A DNA stretch of 44,842 bases from Novosphingobium sp. (GCA_004211435.1 SECS01000009.1:1-44842); one strand, 5' to 3'. Counted from the stretch's first letter, positions 35,954 through 44,656 are shown. A program made the numbers and translations. Notes: generated by a model not told the origin, from the letters alone.

Positions 35954-37576
35954 TCAGGCGTAGATGCCGCTGCGCGTATCAGCGGTATCGTCGATTATGG
36001 TTGATTTCTCGTTAGCGCGGACGGTTCGGGTTTCTCCCTGGAACGATCCGCTGCGATCGTCGCTATCGCCTTGACCGAAGGCCTGCGATTGCGACTGTGA
36101 TTGGCCGGCCAGGCTGGCGCCCTGCTGCTGGAGCTGGCTCCCGGTATCCTGACGCTGTGCGTCCTGGCGCTGCTGGTTCTGGCGGTCATCGCTCGAGGTC
36201 TGCGCCTGGGCGGAGGCGGCCGTGGCCTGGACCGAGGCGGCAAAGTCCGGATCGGCGCTGGTCATCGAGACCGACAGGCCCTTCGAATCCTGGTCGATGC
36301 GGAGCGAAACCTGGCCGAATTCGGCGTGGTTGAGCGAAGCGTGGACCGTGTTCGGGTTCGCGGCTTGGCGCGCTTCGACCAGGCGGTCGACCAGCGTGGC
36401 GAAGTCATGGCCCGACTGCACGGCCGTGGTGGTCGGCGTGGTGCTGACCGAGGTCACGGTCTGCGACAGCGACTGGCCGTCCTGTGCGTTCAGCACGGTC
36501 GGCGTGGCGACGGCGGCGGGCGTTGTCGTCGGCGCCTGCGTGTCGCCGGCGGCGATTCGCGTGTCCGACTTCTTGCTCTCGCCCTGGAGCGATGCGTCGG
36601 CGGTCACCTCGACCGTGGCGGCCTTGGGAGCGGGGCTCGTGGTGTCGGTCTTGGCGGTGGCGGCCGGTTCGGTCGCCTGGGTCTGCGCCTGCGCCTGCTG
36701 GTTGGTAGTCAGCGTCGCGAGCGTCGAGGGCTGTTCGCCCGAGGCCGCCTTGCCGGTGGCCTGGCTGCCCGAACGCTGGCCCTCGGTCGTCTTCGAAGAG
36801 CTGTCGGATGCGGTCGCCTGGCCATTGACCTGTGCGGCCAGCGCGGCAGCGGTCGAGACCGTGGCTGCGGTCGGCGTCAGCGTCGCAGCGGCGGTGGCGG
36901 TGGCTGTCGGTTGGGCGGCCTCGGCGACCATCTTGGCCAGCGCCGGATCGGCCTGGATCGCCGCGGCGGCGGCCGGGTCGAGCGTCACCGTCGGTGCAGT
37001 CTGCGGCTGGCCGGCAGCTTGGGTGGTGGCCTGGGTGTTCTGCGTCTGCAGCGCGAGCGCGGCGGCGATCGCCGGCTGGCTGGTCGTGGGCATGGTGCGG
37101 ATCGCCTGGGCGGCACTGCCCTGACCCAGTGCATCGCCAGTCGCGGTCGGAGTGACGGTCGGCGTAGCCGGCGTCTGTGGCAGCTGGATCGCGACGGGCA
37201 CGACGAGGCCGGGAAGGAGGATGTCGGCGGTCGGCAGAGTCAGCGCGGCATCGACTGTGGTCTCGCCGTCTTCGCCGGTGCCGTCGCCGATCTTCGCGGC
37301 GGCATCGGCCAGGGCGGCAGCGGCATCGGCAACTTCGCCCGGCAACTTCTTGCCGGCAACGCTGCCGGCCGCCTGCCGGATCTGCAGGCCCAGTGCTGCC
37401 TGTAGAGCGGCTGCCGGATCGACGGCGCCTTCGGCATCGGGAGCGACCTTGGAGTCGAGGAGTGCGGCAAAGTCCCCGGAAGCCGCGGCATCGTCAGCCG
37501 GCGCAGCTTTGATCGCCGTGGCGAGCGAGATGCTGCTGGAGACGGACGGGGCGGCATTCTGGATCATCGGAGTCAT
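35954..37576 (-). CDS. fliK: flagellar hook-length control protein FliK
   Basis: A 540-residue exported ruler protein. The long N-terminal and middle part is rich in Ala, Thr and Gln, with low complexity, as expected for an extended ruler. The C-terminal Flg_hook domain, which contacts FlhB, is seen in VHASLNHAEFGQVSLRIDQDSKGLSVSMTSADPDFAASVQATA. The tail is Gln/Ser-rich. Identification rests on this domain plus position between fliJ and fliL. Large open frames on the opposite strand are caused by the repetitive GC-rich codons. Confidence 0.88.
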   Translation of the reverse strand: MTPMIQNAAPSVSSSISLATAIKAAPADDAAASGDFAALLDSKVAPDAEGAVDPAAALQAALGLQIRQAAGSVAGKKLPGEVADAAAALADAAAKIGDGTGEDGETTVDAALTLPTADILLPGLVVPVAIQLPQTPATPTVTPTATGDALGQGSAAQAIRTMPTTSQPAIAAALALQTQNTQATTQAAGQPQTAPTVTLDPAAAAAIQADPALAKMVAEAAQPTATATAAATLTPTAATVSTAAALAAQVNGQATASDSSSKTTEGQRSGSQATGKAASGEQPSTLATLTTNQQAQAQTQATEPAATAKTDTTSPAPKAATVEVTADASLQGESKKSDTRIAAGDTQAPTTTPAAVATPTVLNAQDGQSLSQTVTSVSTTPTTTAVQSGHDFATLVDRLVEARQAANPNTVHASLNHAEFGQVSLRIDQDSKGLSVSMTSADPDFAASVQATAASAQAQTSSDDRQNQQRQDAQRQDTGSQLQQQGASLAGQSQSQSQAFGQGDSDDRSGSFQGETRTVRANEKSTIIDDTADTRSGIYA

Positions 37577-37599
37577 TTCCTCGCACTTGGTGCAGGATA

Positions 37600-38025
37600 C
37601 TATTCAAGACCCGTGCCAGATTTCTTCTTGCCGCTGAGAACGGGCGCTACGCTGCCCTTGGCGATGATCCGGGCCTGGTGCGCGGCGCGCTCTTCGACGA
37701 CTGCGCGGCGGCGTTCGGCTTGGCTCAGCGCCTGCATCTTGATGTCGGCGATGCGGCGCGCATTGGCCGCGTCGTTCGACGTGTTCCGCGAGATGCCTTC
37801 GAGGCCGCGGGCGAAAGAGTTGACCGCCTGGAGCGAGGCCGCATCGCGCACGCCGGTGCGGTTGGCATATTCGGCCGCCATCGAGCGCGTGCGCTCGGCC
37901 AGAGCCTCGAGCTGCGCGAGCGTGCCTTCTGCCTGAGCGGCTTCGGCCGCCGCGGTCTGCTTGGCGATGGCGCGGACCCGCTCGAGACGGTTGAGCCGCT
38001 TGAGCCGGTCGCGTTCGGCTTTCAT
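37600..38025 (-). CDS. fliJ: flagellar export protein FliJ
   Basis: A 141-residue, almost entirely helical, charged protein predicted to be a coiled coil: RDRLKRLNRLERVRAIAKQTAAAEAAQAEGTLAQLEALAERTRSMAAEY and ALSQAERRRAVVEERAAHQARII. It acts as the stalk of the FliI ATPase ring. Sequence conservation in this family is weak, so the call rests on size, coiled-coil character and position directly after fliI, with the ATG sharing one base with the fliI stop. Confidence 0.85.
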   Translation of the reverse strand: MKAERDRLKRLNRLERVRAIAKQTAAAEAAQAEGTLAQLEALAERTRSMAAEYANRTGVRDAASLQAVNSFARGLEGISRNTSNDAANARRIADIKMQALSQAERRRAVVEERAAHQARIIAKGSVAPVLSGKKKSGTGLE

Positions 38026-39347
38026 TATTGCAGCAAGTGCGTGAGCTGGGCGACGCAGTCATCGAGCCGGATGACTTCGCCGCGTGCCTGGCAGAGGAAG
38101 GCGACGAGCTGTTCGTGCATGGCGATCGCGCGGTCGAGCTGCGCGTCGGCGCCGGCGCGATAGGCACCCATCAGCACGAGGTCGCGGTTGGCTTCATAGT
38201 TGGCGACGAGCGCACGGAACTGGCGGGCCAGCTTCTCGTGCTCGGGCGCGACGATGTCGTTCATCACGCGGCTCAGCGAAGCGGCGATGTCGATCGCCGG
38301 ATATTGGCCGCGCTGCGCGAGATCGCGCGAGAGGACGATATGGCCGTCGAGGATCGACCGCGCGGTGTCGACCACCGGATCGTCCTGGCTGTCGCCGTCG
38401 GCGAGCACGGTGTAGATCCCGGTGATCGAACCGCCCGAAGCGGCCGAATTGCCGGCGCGTTCGACGAGCTTGGTGATCATTGCGAGGGCCGACGGCGGGT
38501 AGCCGCGCGCCGCACCCGGCTCGCCCAGCAGCAGGCCGATCTCGCGCGCGGCGTGGGCACAGCGCGTCAGACTGTCGAGGATGAGCAGCACCTTCTTGCC
38601 CTGGGCGCGGAAATGCTCGGCCATCGAAGTGGCAAGCATCGCGCCGCGCAGACGCAGGTTGGGCGCGTGGTCGGCAGGCACCGCGACCACGACGGTGCGG
38701 TGCCGCTTGGTGGTATTCATGTGCTTTTCGACGAAGTCCGAGACTTCGCGCGCGCGCTCGCCGATCAGACCGACGACGACGATCTCGGCTTCGGCACCAT
38801 GGGCGATCATGTCGAGCAGCACCGATTTGCCGACGCCCGAGCCGGCCATGATGCCGATGCGCTGACCGATGCCGAAAGTGGTCATCGCGTTGAGCGCGCG
38901 GATGCCGACGTCGAAGCTTTGGCGGACGGGGCTGCGGTCGAGCGCGCCCGTCCGGATGCCGCCCGAGGGCCATTCCATACGGCTGTGGATCGGGCCGAGG
39001 CCGTCGATCGGCTGGCCTTCGCCGTCGACTGCGCGGCCGAGGAAGGCATCGCCCACGGGCAGCATGCCCGGCCGACCTTCGGGCCGGACGCGGGCGCCGG
39101 GGCGCAACAGGACCGAATCGCCCAGCAGCATCATCAAGGTGCGACCGTTGCGGAAGCCGATGACCTCGGCCGAGAGCGTCTCGGTCGAGCCCTGGAGCAC
39201 GCGACACAGCGAGCCGACCGGTATCGACAGGCCGCTGACCTCCAGCAGACCATTATCGCAAGCGACAACCATACCATACCGGCGCGGTGTCAAACTAACC
39301 GGATTGGCAGAAAGATCGTCAAGAATAGGGTCGAATAGGTTCAGCAC
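38025..39347 (-). CDS. fliI: flagellum-specific ATPase FliI
   Basis: A 440-residue ATPase that drives export with FliH and FliJ. The N-terminal beta-barrel runs to about residue 95. Walker A is AGSGVGKS (168-175), followed by VVGLIGERAREVSDF and the Walker B region KVLLILDSLTRCAHAAREIGLLLGEPGAARGYPPS. The C-terminal helical domain includes DILDGHIVLSRDLAQRGQYPAIDIAASLSRVM. All catalytic features look intact, and length is normal. Confidence 0.96.
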   Translation of the reverse strand: MLNLFDPILDDLSANPVSLTPRRYGMVVACDNGLLEVSGLSIPVGSLCRVLQGSTETLSAEVIGFRNGRTLMMLLGDSVLLRPGARVRPEGRPGMLPVGDAFLGRAVDGEGQPIDGLGPIHSRMEWPSGGIRTGALDRSPVRQSFDVGIRALNAMTTFGIGQRIGIMAGSGVGKSVLLDMIAHGAEAEIVVVGLIGERAREVSDFVEKHMNTTKRHRTVVVAVPADHAPNLRLRGAMLATSMAEHFRAQGKKVLLILDSLTRCAHAAREIGLLLGEPGAARGYPPSALAMITKLVERAGNSAASGGSITGIYTVLADGDSQDDPVVDTARSILDGHIVLSRDLAQRGQYPAIDIAASLSRVMNDIVAPEHEKLARQFRALVANYEANRDLVLMGAYRAGADAQLDRAIAMHEQLVAFLCQARGEVIRLDDCVAQLTHLLQ

Positions 39348-39357
39348 GGACGCCCTC

Positions 39358-39975
39358 CTAGCATTGGCTCAGGGCCTCTTCGATGGCGCGACGCCAGAGT
39401 TCGGGGCTATCCTCGACACCGCCGGTCGCGGTCTCGACGCGGATCGCGCCGCGTTCGAGCGCGCCGTCGGGCACGACGTGCCATTCCTCGGCGAAGCGCT
39501 GGCTGATCAGCGCGATGTCCTCGGGGTGCAGGCGAACCACGCGTTCGTCGTCGGCGCGCGAAAACAGCGCGACCGCGCGTTCGATCCGGTGGATCAGCGC
39601 GTCCTCGTCGATCGTCAACGGCGCCAGCGCGGCTTCGCAGAGCGCGGCGACGGTGGTGCGCAGCTTCTGACGCAGGGCCTCGGCGAGCTCGCCGTCGAGC
39701 CTGGCGAAGGAGAGTGCGAGACCTTCGGCAGCCTCGGCGTCGATTGCGGCCTGTTGCGCCGCGAGCGCCTGCGCCTCGGCCGCGCCGGCGGCATAGCCCT
39801 CGGCGAAAGCGACCGTGACGGGGTCTTCGGGCTCGAAATGCTGTTCGGGCTGCGGCTCGGGCGCGGCATAGCTGGCACCGCCGCCGAGCGAGACGAAGCG
39901 CGCGTCGCTGCGGAAACCGCTGCCGCTCGAGACCGTCCCGAAGGACAGGCCTGCCGTGAACTGGCCGTCAGACAT
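39358..39975 (-). CDS. fliH: flagellar assembly protein FliH
   Basis: A 205-residue regulator of the FliI ATPase. The N-terminal third is variable (Gly/Ser-rich, then acidic). The middle is a long helix with small residues (AFAEGYAAGAAEAQALAAQQAAIDAEAAEGLALSFARLDGELAEALRQKLRTTVAAL), typical of the FliH/V-ATPase-E family. The C-terminal domain has ERVVRLHPEDIALI and ALERGAIRVETATGGVEDS. ATG at 39975 overlaps the end of fliG by eight bases. Called from the fold pattern and the G-H-I order. Confidence 0.88.
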   Translation of the reverse strand: MSDGQFTAGLSFGTVSSGSGFRSDARFVSLGGGASYAAPEPQPEQHFEPEDPVTVAFAEGYAAGAAEAQALAAQQAAIDAEAAEGLALSFARLDGELAEALRQKLRTTVAALCEAALAPLTIDEDALIHRIERAVALFSRADDERVVRLHPEDIALISQRFAEEWHVVPDGALERGAIRVETATGGVEDSPELWRRAIEEALSQC

Positions 39976-40996
39976 ATTCGTCGTCGCCACCACCACCAAC
40001 ACCGAACACGATCGTGCCTTCGGACGAGAGGCGACGGGCGATCGCGACGATCGCCTTTTGCGCCGCGACCACGTCGGCCAGCTTGGTACGGCCGCGCGCC
40101 GCGATCTCGTCCTTGACGCCGTCGGCGGCGCGGCTCGACATGGCGGCGAAGAACACTTCGCGTTCCTCTTCGGAGATGCCCTTGAGCGCGTCGATCAGCG
40201 AATCGTTGTCGACCTCGCGCAGCAGCGAACCCATCGCCTGCGCGTTGAGCACGAAGAGGTGCTCGAACTTGAACATCTCGCTCTCGATTTCCTTGGCGAG
40301 GATTTTGTCGAGCTTCGTGATCTCGGGCATGACGCGCTTTTCCATCGCCTTGCCCGCATTGTTGATGATGTCCGCGGCTTCCTTGGCGCCGCCCATGGTG
40401 AGCGCGGCTCCGGCGCCGCCGTGGCATTCGCCGATCTTGCGGGTCAGCAGCTCTTCGAGCATCTGCAGCGCTTCGGGCGAAACCGGACCCAGCGTGGCGA
40501 TGCGGTGCACCACCTCGGGCTGGATCTCGGTCGGCAGCGAGTGCAGCACTTCGGCCGCGACCTCGGGATCGAGCTGGACCAGCAGCACGGCGATCGCCTG
40601 CGGATGCTCGCCCTTGACCAACGGCATCAGCGACTTCGGCGTCAGCCAACGCGCGAGTTCGAGATTGGGTGCGCGTTCGGGCGTGGGCTGGATGCGCTGC
40701 ATCAGGCCGTCGGCCTTGATCTCGCCCACAGCGCGCGTCATCAGCGAACGCACGTGACCGACACGATCGTGGACGATCATGCCCATCTTTTCGGTGCGAT
40801 CGACGAAGTTGGCGATGGCGTGAGCGATCACCTCGGGCTGGATCTCTCCCAGCGCGCACATCTTCTCGCCGAGGAGGCGCAGCTCGTGCGGTTCGAGCTG
40901 CGACAGGATCGTCGCGGCCTGATCGTCCTCGAGCAGCATCACCATGACCGCGGCGCGATCGGCGTCATCGTAGGGGATGGTGGTTTCGGCGTTCAT
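39968..40996 (-). CDS. fliG: flagellar switch protein FliG
   Basis: A 342-residue torque-generating switch protein linking FliF to FliM. N-terminal part: RAAVMVMLLEDDQAATILSQLEPHELRLLGEKM. Middle domain with the conserved EHPQ motif: VKGEHPQAIAVLLVQLDPEVAAEVLHSLP. C-terminal domain with the charged torque helix: LIDALKGISEEEREVFFAAMSSRAADGVKDEIAARGRTKLADVVAAQKAIVAIARRL. ATGA overlap with fliF. A Gly/Asp-rich tail ends in DDEYV. Confidence 0.95.
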   Translation of the reverse strand: MNAETTIPYDDADRAAVMVMLLEDDQAATILSQLEPHELRLLGEKMCALGEIQPEVIAHAIANFVDRTEKMGMIVHDRVGHVRSLMTRAVGEIKADGLMQRIQPTPERAPNLELARWLTPKSLMPLVKGEHPQAIAVLLVQLDPEVAAEVLHSLPTEIQPEVVHRIATLGPVSPEALQMLEELLTRKIGECHGGAGAALTMGGAKEAADIINNAGKAMEKRVMPEITKLDKILAKEIESEMFKFEHLFVLNAQAMGSLLREVDNDSLIDALKGISEEEREVFFAAMSSRAADGVKDEIAARGRTKLADVVAAQKAIVAIARRLSSEGTIVFGVGGGGDDEYV

Positions 40997-42684
40997 TGTG
41001 CGACGGCCTCAGGAGCGGGCTGGTTGAGCATCTGGCGGAGCGCGACGACCGCGCTCTCGGGCTTCTCGGCGACGATGCGCTGGGCGAGACCGACCTGCTG
41101 GCTCAGCAATTCGGCATCGACCACACCGGTCTCGGCGTCGATCATGGCTTCGGCGGGAAGCGCGGCGGGGATGGGTTCGGCTTCCGCCAGTTCAGCGTTT
41201 CCCTCGGCAGCCTCACCGCCAGCTCCGGCCGCGCCGCCATTGGCGCCGCCGGCGGCGGGCTCGCGCTTCAGCGCTTTGATCAGCGGGCGGACGCCCAGGA
41301 GCAGGACGAGCAGCACGGCGATCAGCGCGACGACATTGCGCACCACCGTGGCGAACCACGGCGCTTCGTAGAAAGGAGTCTCGACGTCGGGGATCGATTC
41401 GAAGCTGCGGGTGATGACCGCGACCTGGTCGCCGCGGGCCGGATCGGCGCCGACCGCGGCGCTGACGAGCTGCTTGATCTGATCGACGTCGGCGGCCTTG
41501 CCGTTCTTCATCGCCTTGGCGCTGAGCGCGACCGCGACCGAGATGCGCTTGAGCTTGCCCGGCGTCGTGTTGGCGACGGCGACCTCGCGGCCCAGTTCGT
41601 AATTGCGCGTCGTGCTCGAGTCCGAGCTCTGCGGGGTCGGCGCGCCGGGTGCCGGCGTGGGTGTGCCCTGCGGCGGCGCGGCCTGGGCCGTGGTCGGCGG
41701 CGGCGGCGTGTTCGAGAGCACGCCGGGGATGCCGGCGGCCGCCTGGGCCGTGGAGGTCTGCGACTGCTGCTCGGTCTCGCTGCGGACGACGCCCTGCTTG
41801 TCGTAGCTCTCGCGCGCCGAGGTGACCTGATCCATGTCGAGTTCGACCTGGATCTCGCTCGAGAAGTTGCCTTCGCCGAGCATCGGCGCGAGCAGCGCCG
41901 AAACCTGGGTGCGCAGCTTCTCTTCCATGCGCGTCTGCAGTTCGAGGCGATCGCTGTCGGCCTTGCTCGTCTTGTCCGAAAGCAGACGGCCGTGCTGGTC
42001 GACGACGCGGACCTGGTCCGGCGTCAGGCCGGGGACTGAGCCCGCGACGAGATTGACGATCGCCATGACCTGGCTGTCCGAGAGCTGGCGGCCGCGCGTG
42101 AGGCGGACCATGACCGAAGCCGTCGGCGGCAGGTTGTCGCGCACGAAGACCGACTTCTCGGCTTCGGCGAGGTGGACGCGGACCGATTCCACGCCGTCGA
42201 TCTCCATGATCGTCAGCTGCATGTCGCGCTCGCGGGCCGAGCGCATGCGCTCGCCTTCGAGCTCGCGGCTCGCGCCCATCGGCAGCTTGTCGAGCATCTG
42301 GTCGCCGCTCTCGGGCGCCGCGACGGCGCCATTCTGGGCAACCAGCATGCGTGCCTTGTAGAGATCGTCCTCGTTGACGGTCAGCGCGCCGGTGTCGTTG
42401 TTGATCTTGTAGCCGATGTTGGCCTTTTCCAGCGCGTCGACCACGCTTGCGCGTTCGCTGTCGTCGAGCTGGCTGTAGAGCGTGCGCTGCGGTGCCGGCG
42501 CCAGGGTCATGTAGGTCAGCGCCACCGCGCCCAGCGCCGAGGCGCCGAGGAACACGGGGAGCATCTTCTTGACCGCACTCTGGCCGGTGAAGGTCTTGAG
42601 ACGCGACATGGCGTTGCCGCCCGCCGGATCGGTGAGCGGCGCCAGGACCGAGCCTTGCGGCGTGGCAGGGACGAGATCACTCAT
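40993..42684 (-). CDS. fliF: flagellar MS-ring protein FliF
   Basis: A 563-residue inner-membrane ring protein on which the flagellum is built. First membrane segment near residues 38-64 (KKMLPVFLGASALGAVALTYMTLAP), then the YscJ-like ring domains (SQLDDSERASVVDALEKANIGYKINNDTGALTVNEDDLYKARMLVAQNG and DGVESVRVHLAEAEKSVFVRDNLPPTASVMVRLTRGRQLSDSQVMAIVNLVAGSVPGL). A Pro/Thr/Gln-rich loop follows, then the second membrane segment (VRNVVALIAVLLVLLLGVRPLI) and the cytoplasmic tail that binds FliG. Three bases separate it from fliE. Confidence 0.96.
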   Translation of the reverse strand: MSDLVPATPQGSVLAPLTDPAGGNAMSRLKTFTGQSAVKKMLPVFLGASALGAVALTYMTLAPAPQRTLYSQLDDSERASVVDALEKANIGYKINNDTGALTVNEDDLYKARMLVAQNGAVAAPESGDQMLDKLPMGASRELEGERMRSARERDMQLTIMEIDGVESVRVHLAEAEKSVFVRDNLPPTASVMVRLTRGRQLSDSQVMAIVNLVAGSVPGLTPDQVRVVDQHGRLLSDKTSKADSDRLELQTRMEEKLRTQVSALLAPMLGEGNFSSEIQVELDMDQVTSARESYDKQGVVRSETEQQSQTSTAQAAAGIPGVLSNTPPPPTTAQAAPPQGTPTPAPGAPTPQSSDSSTTRNYELGREVAVANTTPGKLKRISVAVALSAKAMKNGKAADVDQIKQLVSAAVGADPARGDQVAVITRSFESIPDVETPFYEAPWFATVVRNVVALIAVLLVLLLGVRPLIKALKREPAAGGANGGAAGAGGEAAEGNAELAEAEPIPAALPAEAMIDAETGVVDAELLSQQVGLAQRIVAEKPESAVVALRQMLNQPAPEAVAQ

Positions 42685-42687
42685 TTA

Positions 42688-43053
42688 TCAGACCCCCATC
42701 CGCATAATTTCTTGATATGCGGTCAACAGACGGTTTCTCACCTGAAGCGTGGCTTCGAATGCGACGCTCGATTCCTGACGGGCCAGCATGACCTTGGCGA
42801 CGTCGGTGACTTCGCCGCGCTGGTAGGCGTCGGTGATCGCTTCGGCGTTCTGCTGCTTGCCGTTGACGCTATCCAGGGCGGACTTGAGCGCGTCCTGGAA
42901 GCCGCCGGCCGGACCGTTGGTCTGCGCGGGAGCCTGGGCGCCCTGCGGACCGTGGAGTTGCTGCAGGATCGTCGACTTGTCGATGATCTGCTGACGCATG
43001 GCGATGATCTGCTGCACGCCGGCGGCGTTGCCGGCTCCGCTCAACGGGTTCAT
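42688..43053 (-). CDS. fliE: flagellar hook-basal body complex protein FliE
   Basis: A 121-residue rod-adapter protein joining the MS ring and the rod. The C-terminal half holds the family signature: FQDALKSALDSVNGKQQNAEAITDAYQRGEVTDVAKVMLARQESSVAFEATLQVRNRLLTAYQEIMRMGV. Its ATG overlaps the stop of the flbD-like gene by four bases, which places the structural operon under the same transcript as that regulator. Confidence 0.95.
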   Translation of the reverse strand: MNPLSGAGNAAGVQQIIAMRQQIIDKSTILQQLHGPQGAQAPAQTNGPAGGFQDALKSALDSVNGKQQNAEAITDAYQRGEVTDVAKVMLARQESSVAFEATLQVRNRLLTAYQEIMRMGV

Positions 43054-44351
43054 CTACGACCTCCTGCCACGGCGAGACCGGCTTCCCGGAAGGAAGCGAG
43101 GCGGTAACGCAGGGTACGTTCCGAAATGCCGAGCTGGCGGGCGGCCTGAACGCGGCTGCCACCGCAGGCTTCGAGCGTGGCCATGATGGCGCGCGCTTCG
43201 GAGAGCTGGACGATGTTCGACAGGCGCTTGCCGCCGGCCTGAGCCTCGGCCGCTGCCGGCATCGTGGGCATCGACACCGAACCCACGCCCATCGGCGCCG
43301 ACATTTCGGCGGGGACCAGGCGGGCAGTGCCGTCGAACACGATGTGCTCGGGGCCGACCTGCGGCTTGCCATCGGCGAGCAGCAGGGCGCGGCGGATCAC
43401 GTTCTCGAGCTCGCGGACGTTGCCCGGCCAGCCGTGGACCTTGAGCAGCGCGATCGCGGCGTCCGAGATCCAGGGCAGGGCGCGGCCTTGCGGTGCGTGG
43501 CGGAGCGCCAGTGCGAAAGCGAGCGGGGCGATGTCCTCGGGACGGTCACGCAGCGGCTTGAGCGCCAGCGGGAAGACGTTGAGGCGGTAGAACAGGTCGG
43601 CGCGGAAGCGGCCTTCGGCGACTTCGGTCGGAAGGTCGCGGTTGGCGCAGGCGATGATGCGGACGTCGACCTTGATCGGCAGGGTCGAGCCGATCGGCAC
43701 GACTTCGCCTTCCTGGAGCGCGCGGAGCAGCTTGGCCTGGAGCGTGATCGGCATCTCGGCGATTTCGTCGAGCAGCAGCGTGCCGCCGTGGGCCGCGCGG
43801 AAGAAGCCTTCGCTCGACGAAGTGGCGCCGGTGAAGGCGCCCTTCTGGTGACCGAACAGCAGGGCTTCGAGCATGGCTTCGGGCATCGCGGCGCAATTGA
43901 CGGCGACGAAGGGCTTGTCGGCGCGGGGGCTGCGGGCGTGGATGAAGCGGCTCAGCACTTCCTTGCCGGTGCCGGTCGGGCCGTTGATCAGCACGGGGAT
44001 CTCGCTGGCGGCCAGGCGATCGGCGAGAGCGAGCACCGAAAGGCTTTCGGTGTCCGAGGCGATCGGCATGCCGGGCTTGGCGGCGCAGGCGAGCAGCGCG
44101 GCGAGGGCGGCCTCACCGGCGGGTTCGTCGTAACGCAGGCGGAAGCGCTGGGCGCCTTCGCGGATGATCTCGGGCGAAGCGTTCTGCTCGAGGGTGATGA
44201 CATGCGCCTGACCTGCCTGCGGCGAGCGGTCGTTCACGTCGCGCAGTTGCGTCGTGGTCCCCAGGGCCTGCGCTGCGGCAATTGCCGAGGCGCGCTGCAC
44301 CAGGGGAGCGTGCTGCTTTGCCACCACGTCGCTGAATTCCATTCCGGTCAT
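43050..44351 (-). CDS. flbD: FlbD-like sigma-54-dependent flagellar activator
   Basis: A regulator of about 433 residues. The AAA+ domain has Walker A NGPTGTGKEVLSRFIH, the sigma-54 contact loop GAFTGA, Walker B GGTLLLDEIAEMP and FRADLFYRLNVFPLALKPLRDRPEDI. The C-terminus is a Fis-type helix-turn-helix: GGSRVQAARQLGISERTLRYRLASFREAG. The roughly 90-residue N-terminus has no recognisable phosphoreceiver motif. Candidate starts are ATGs at 44411, 44372, 44351 and 44342; 44351 has GAGGG five bases upstream and is preferred, with 44372 next. It heads the fli operon and is divergent from flagellin. By analogy with Caulobacter FlbD it should bind enhancer sites near flagellar promoters, here the CGGCAA array. 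Confidence 0.87.
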   Translation of the reverse strand: MTGMEFSDVVAKQHAPLVQRASAIAAAQALGTTTQLRDVNDRSPQAGQAHVITLEQNASPEIIREGAQRFRLRYDEPAGEAALAALLACAAKPGMPIASDTESLSVLALADRLAASEIPVLINGPTGTGKEVLSRFIHARSPRADKPFVAVNCAAMPEAMLEALLFGHQKGAFTGATSSSEGFFRAAHGGTLLLDEIAEMPITLQAKLLRALQEGEVVPIGSTLPIKVDVRIIACANRDLPTEVAEGRFRADLFYRLNVFPLALKPLRDRPEDIAPLAFALALRHAPQGRALPWISDAAIALLKVHGWPGNVRELENVIRRALLLADGKPQVGPEHIVFDGTARLVPAEMSAPMGVGSVSMPTMPAAAEAQAGGKRLSNIVQLSEARAIMATLEACGGSRVQAARQLGISERTLRYRLASFREAGLAVAGGRR

Positions 44352-44443
44352 CTTTACCCTCGGATTAACCATGCTGCGTAACCCTCTTTCGCGCATGGAC
44401 GGCAAAGACATCGGTAATTTAAGCCTACGTGTTTTCCCCTATT

Positions 44444-44561
44444 TTGCCGTTTTTTCGGCAAGCGCTTGCCGGACCGGCAAGCGCGTTATCGCCCATATAG
44501 GGCTCCCGCGAGCGGCGGCGGACCCGGCAACGATTTGCCGCACCGGCAATGAAACCGGCAC
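44444..44561. promoter_or_regulatory. cluster of CGGCAA/TTGCCG half-sites (ftr-like enhancers)
   Basis: Eight half-sites fall in 118 bp: TTGCCG at 44444, CGGCAA at 44456, TTGCCG at 44466, CGGCAA at 44475, CGGCAA at 44525, TTGCCG at 44535, CGGCAA at 44544 and the variant CGGCAC at 44556. The second pair is part of a perfect 23-bp palindrome (44462-44484; arms GCGCTTGCCGG and CCGGCAAGCGC around one A). They lie between flbD and flagellin and resemble Caulobacter ftr sites, which are bound by FlbD. Binding here is inferred. Confidence 0.65.
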
Positions 44562-44588
44562 TTAATTTCCGCTTTCGCCTGCCGATCT
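44562..44588 (+). promoter_or_regulatory. sigma-28 (FliA)-type flagellin promoter
   Basis: TTAATTTC (44562-44569), an 11-base spacer and GCCGATCT (44581-44588) match the sigma-28 consensus TAAAGTTT-N11-GCCGATAA at five of eight and six of eight positions, with exact spacing. The -10 lies 68 bp before the flagellin ATG. No sigma-54 -24/-12 pair with correct spacing was found in this interval. Confidence 0.6.
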
Positions 44589-44656
44589 AGCTCCTGGCAG
44601 CCGCATCGAACGCACTCGGTCGGCACCCCCTTTCGGGTCTACTACGGGAGTTAGAC

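Noticed and set aside
36101..37405. A 434-codon Gly/Arg-rich plus-strand frame over fliK
   Set aside because: It is a low-complexity shadow of the Ala/Thr/Gln-rich ruler region of FliK, which fits the operon strand and order.
38028..39338. A 436-codon plus-strand frame opposite fliI
   Set aside because: The minus strand encodes an intact FliI with all ATPase motifs; the antisense frame has no recognisable domain.
44525..44540. Possible sigma-54 -24/-12 promoter (CGGCAACGATTTGCCG), and a similar one on the other strand at 44466-44480
   Set aside because: The GG and GC dinucleotides are separated by nine bases instead of the required ten, and both are better explained as paired CGGCAA half-sites.
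44596..44609. TGGCAG upstream of flagellin as a -24 element
   Set aside because: At the right distance the -12 position reads GA, not GC; the sigma-28-type promoter just upstream is a better match.
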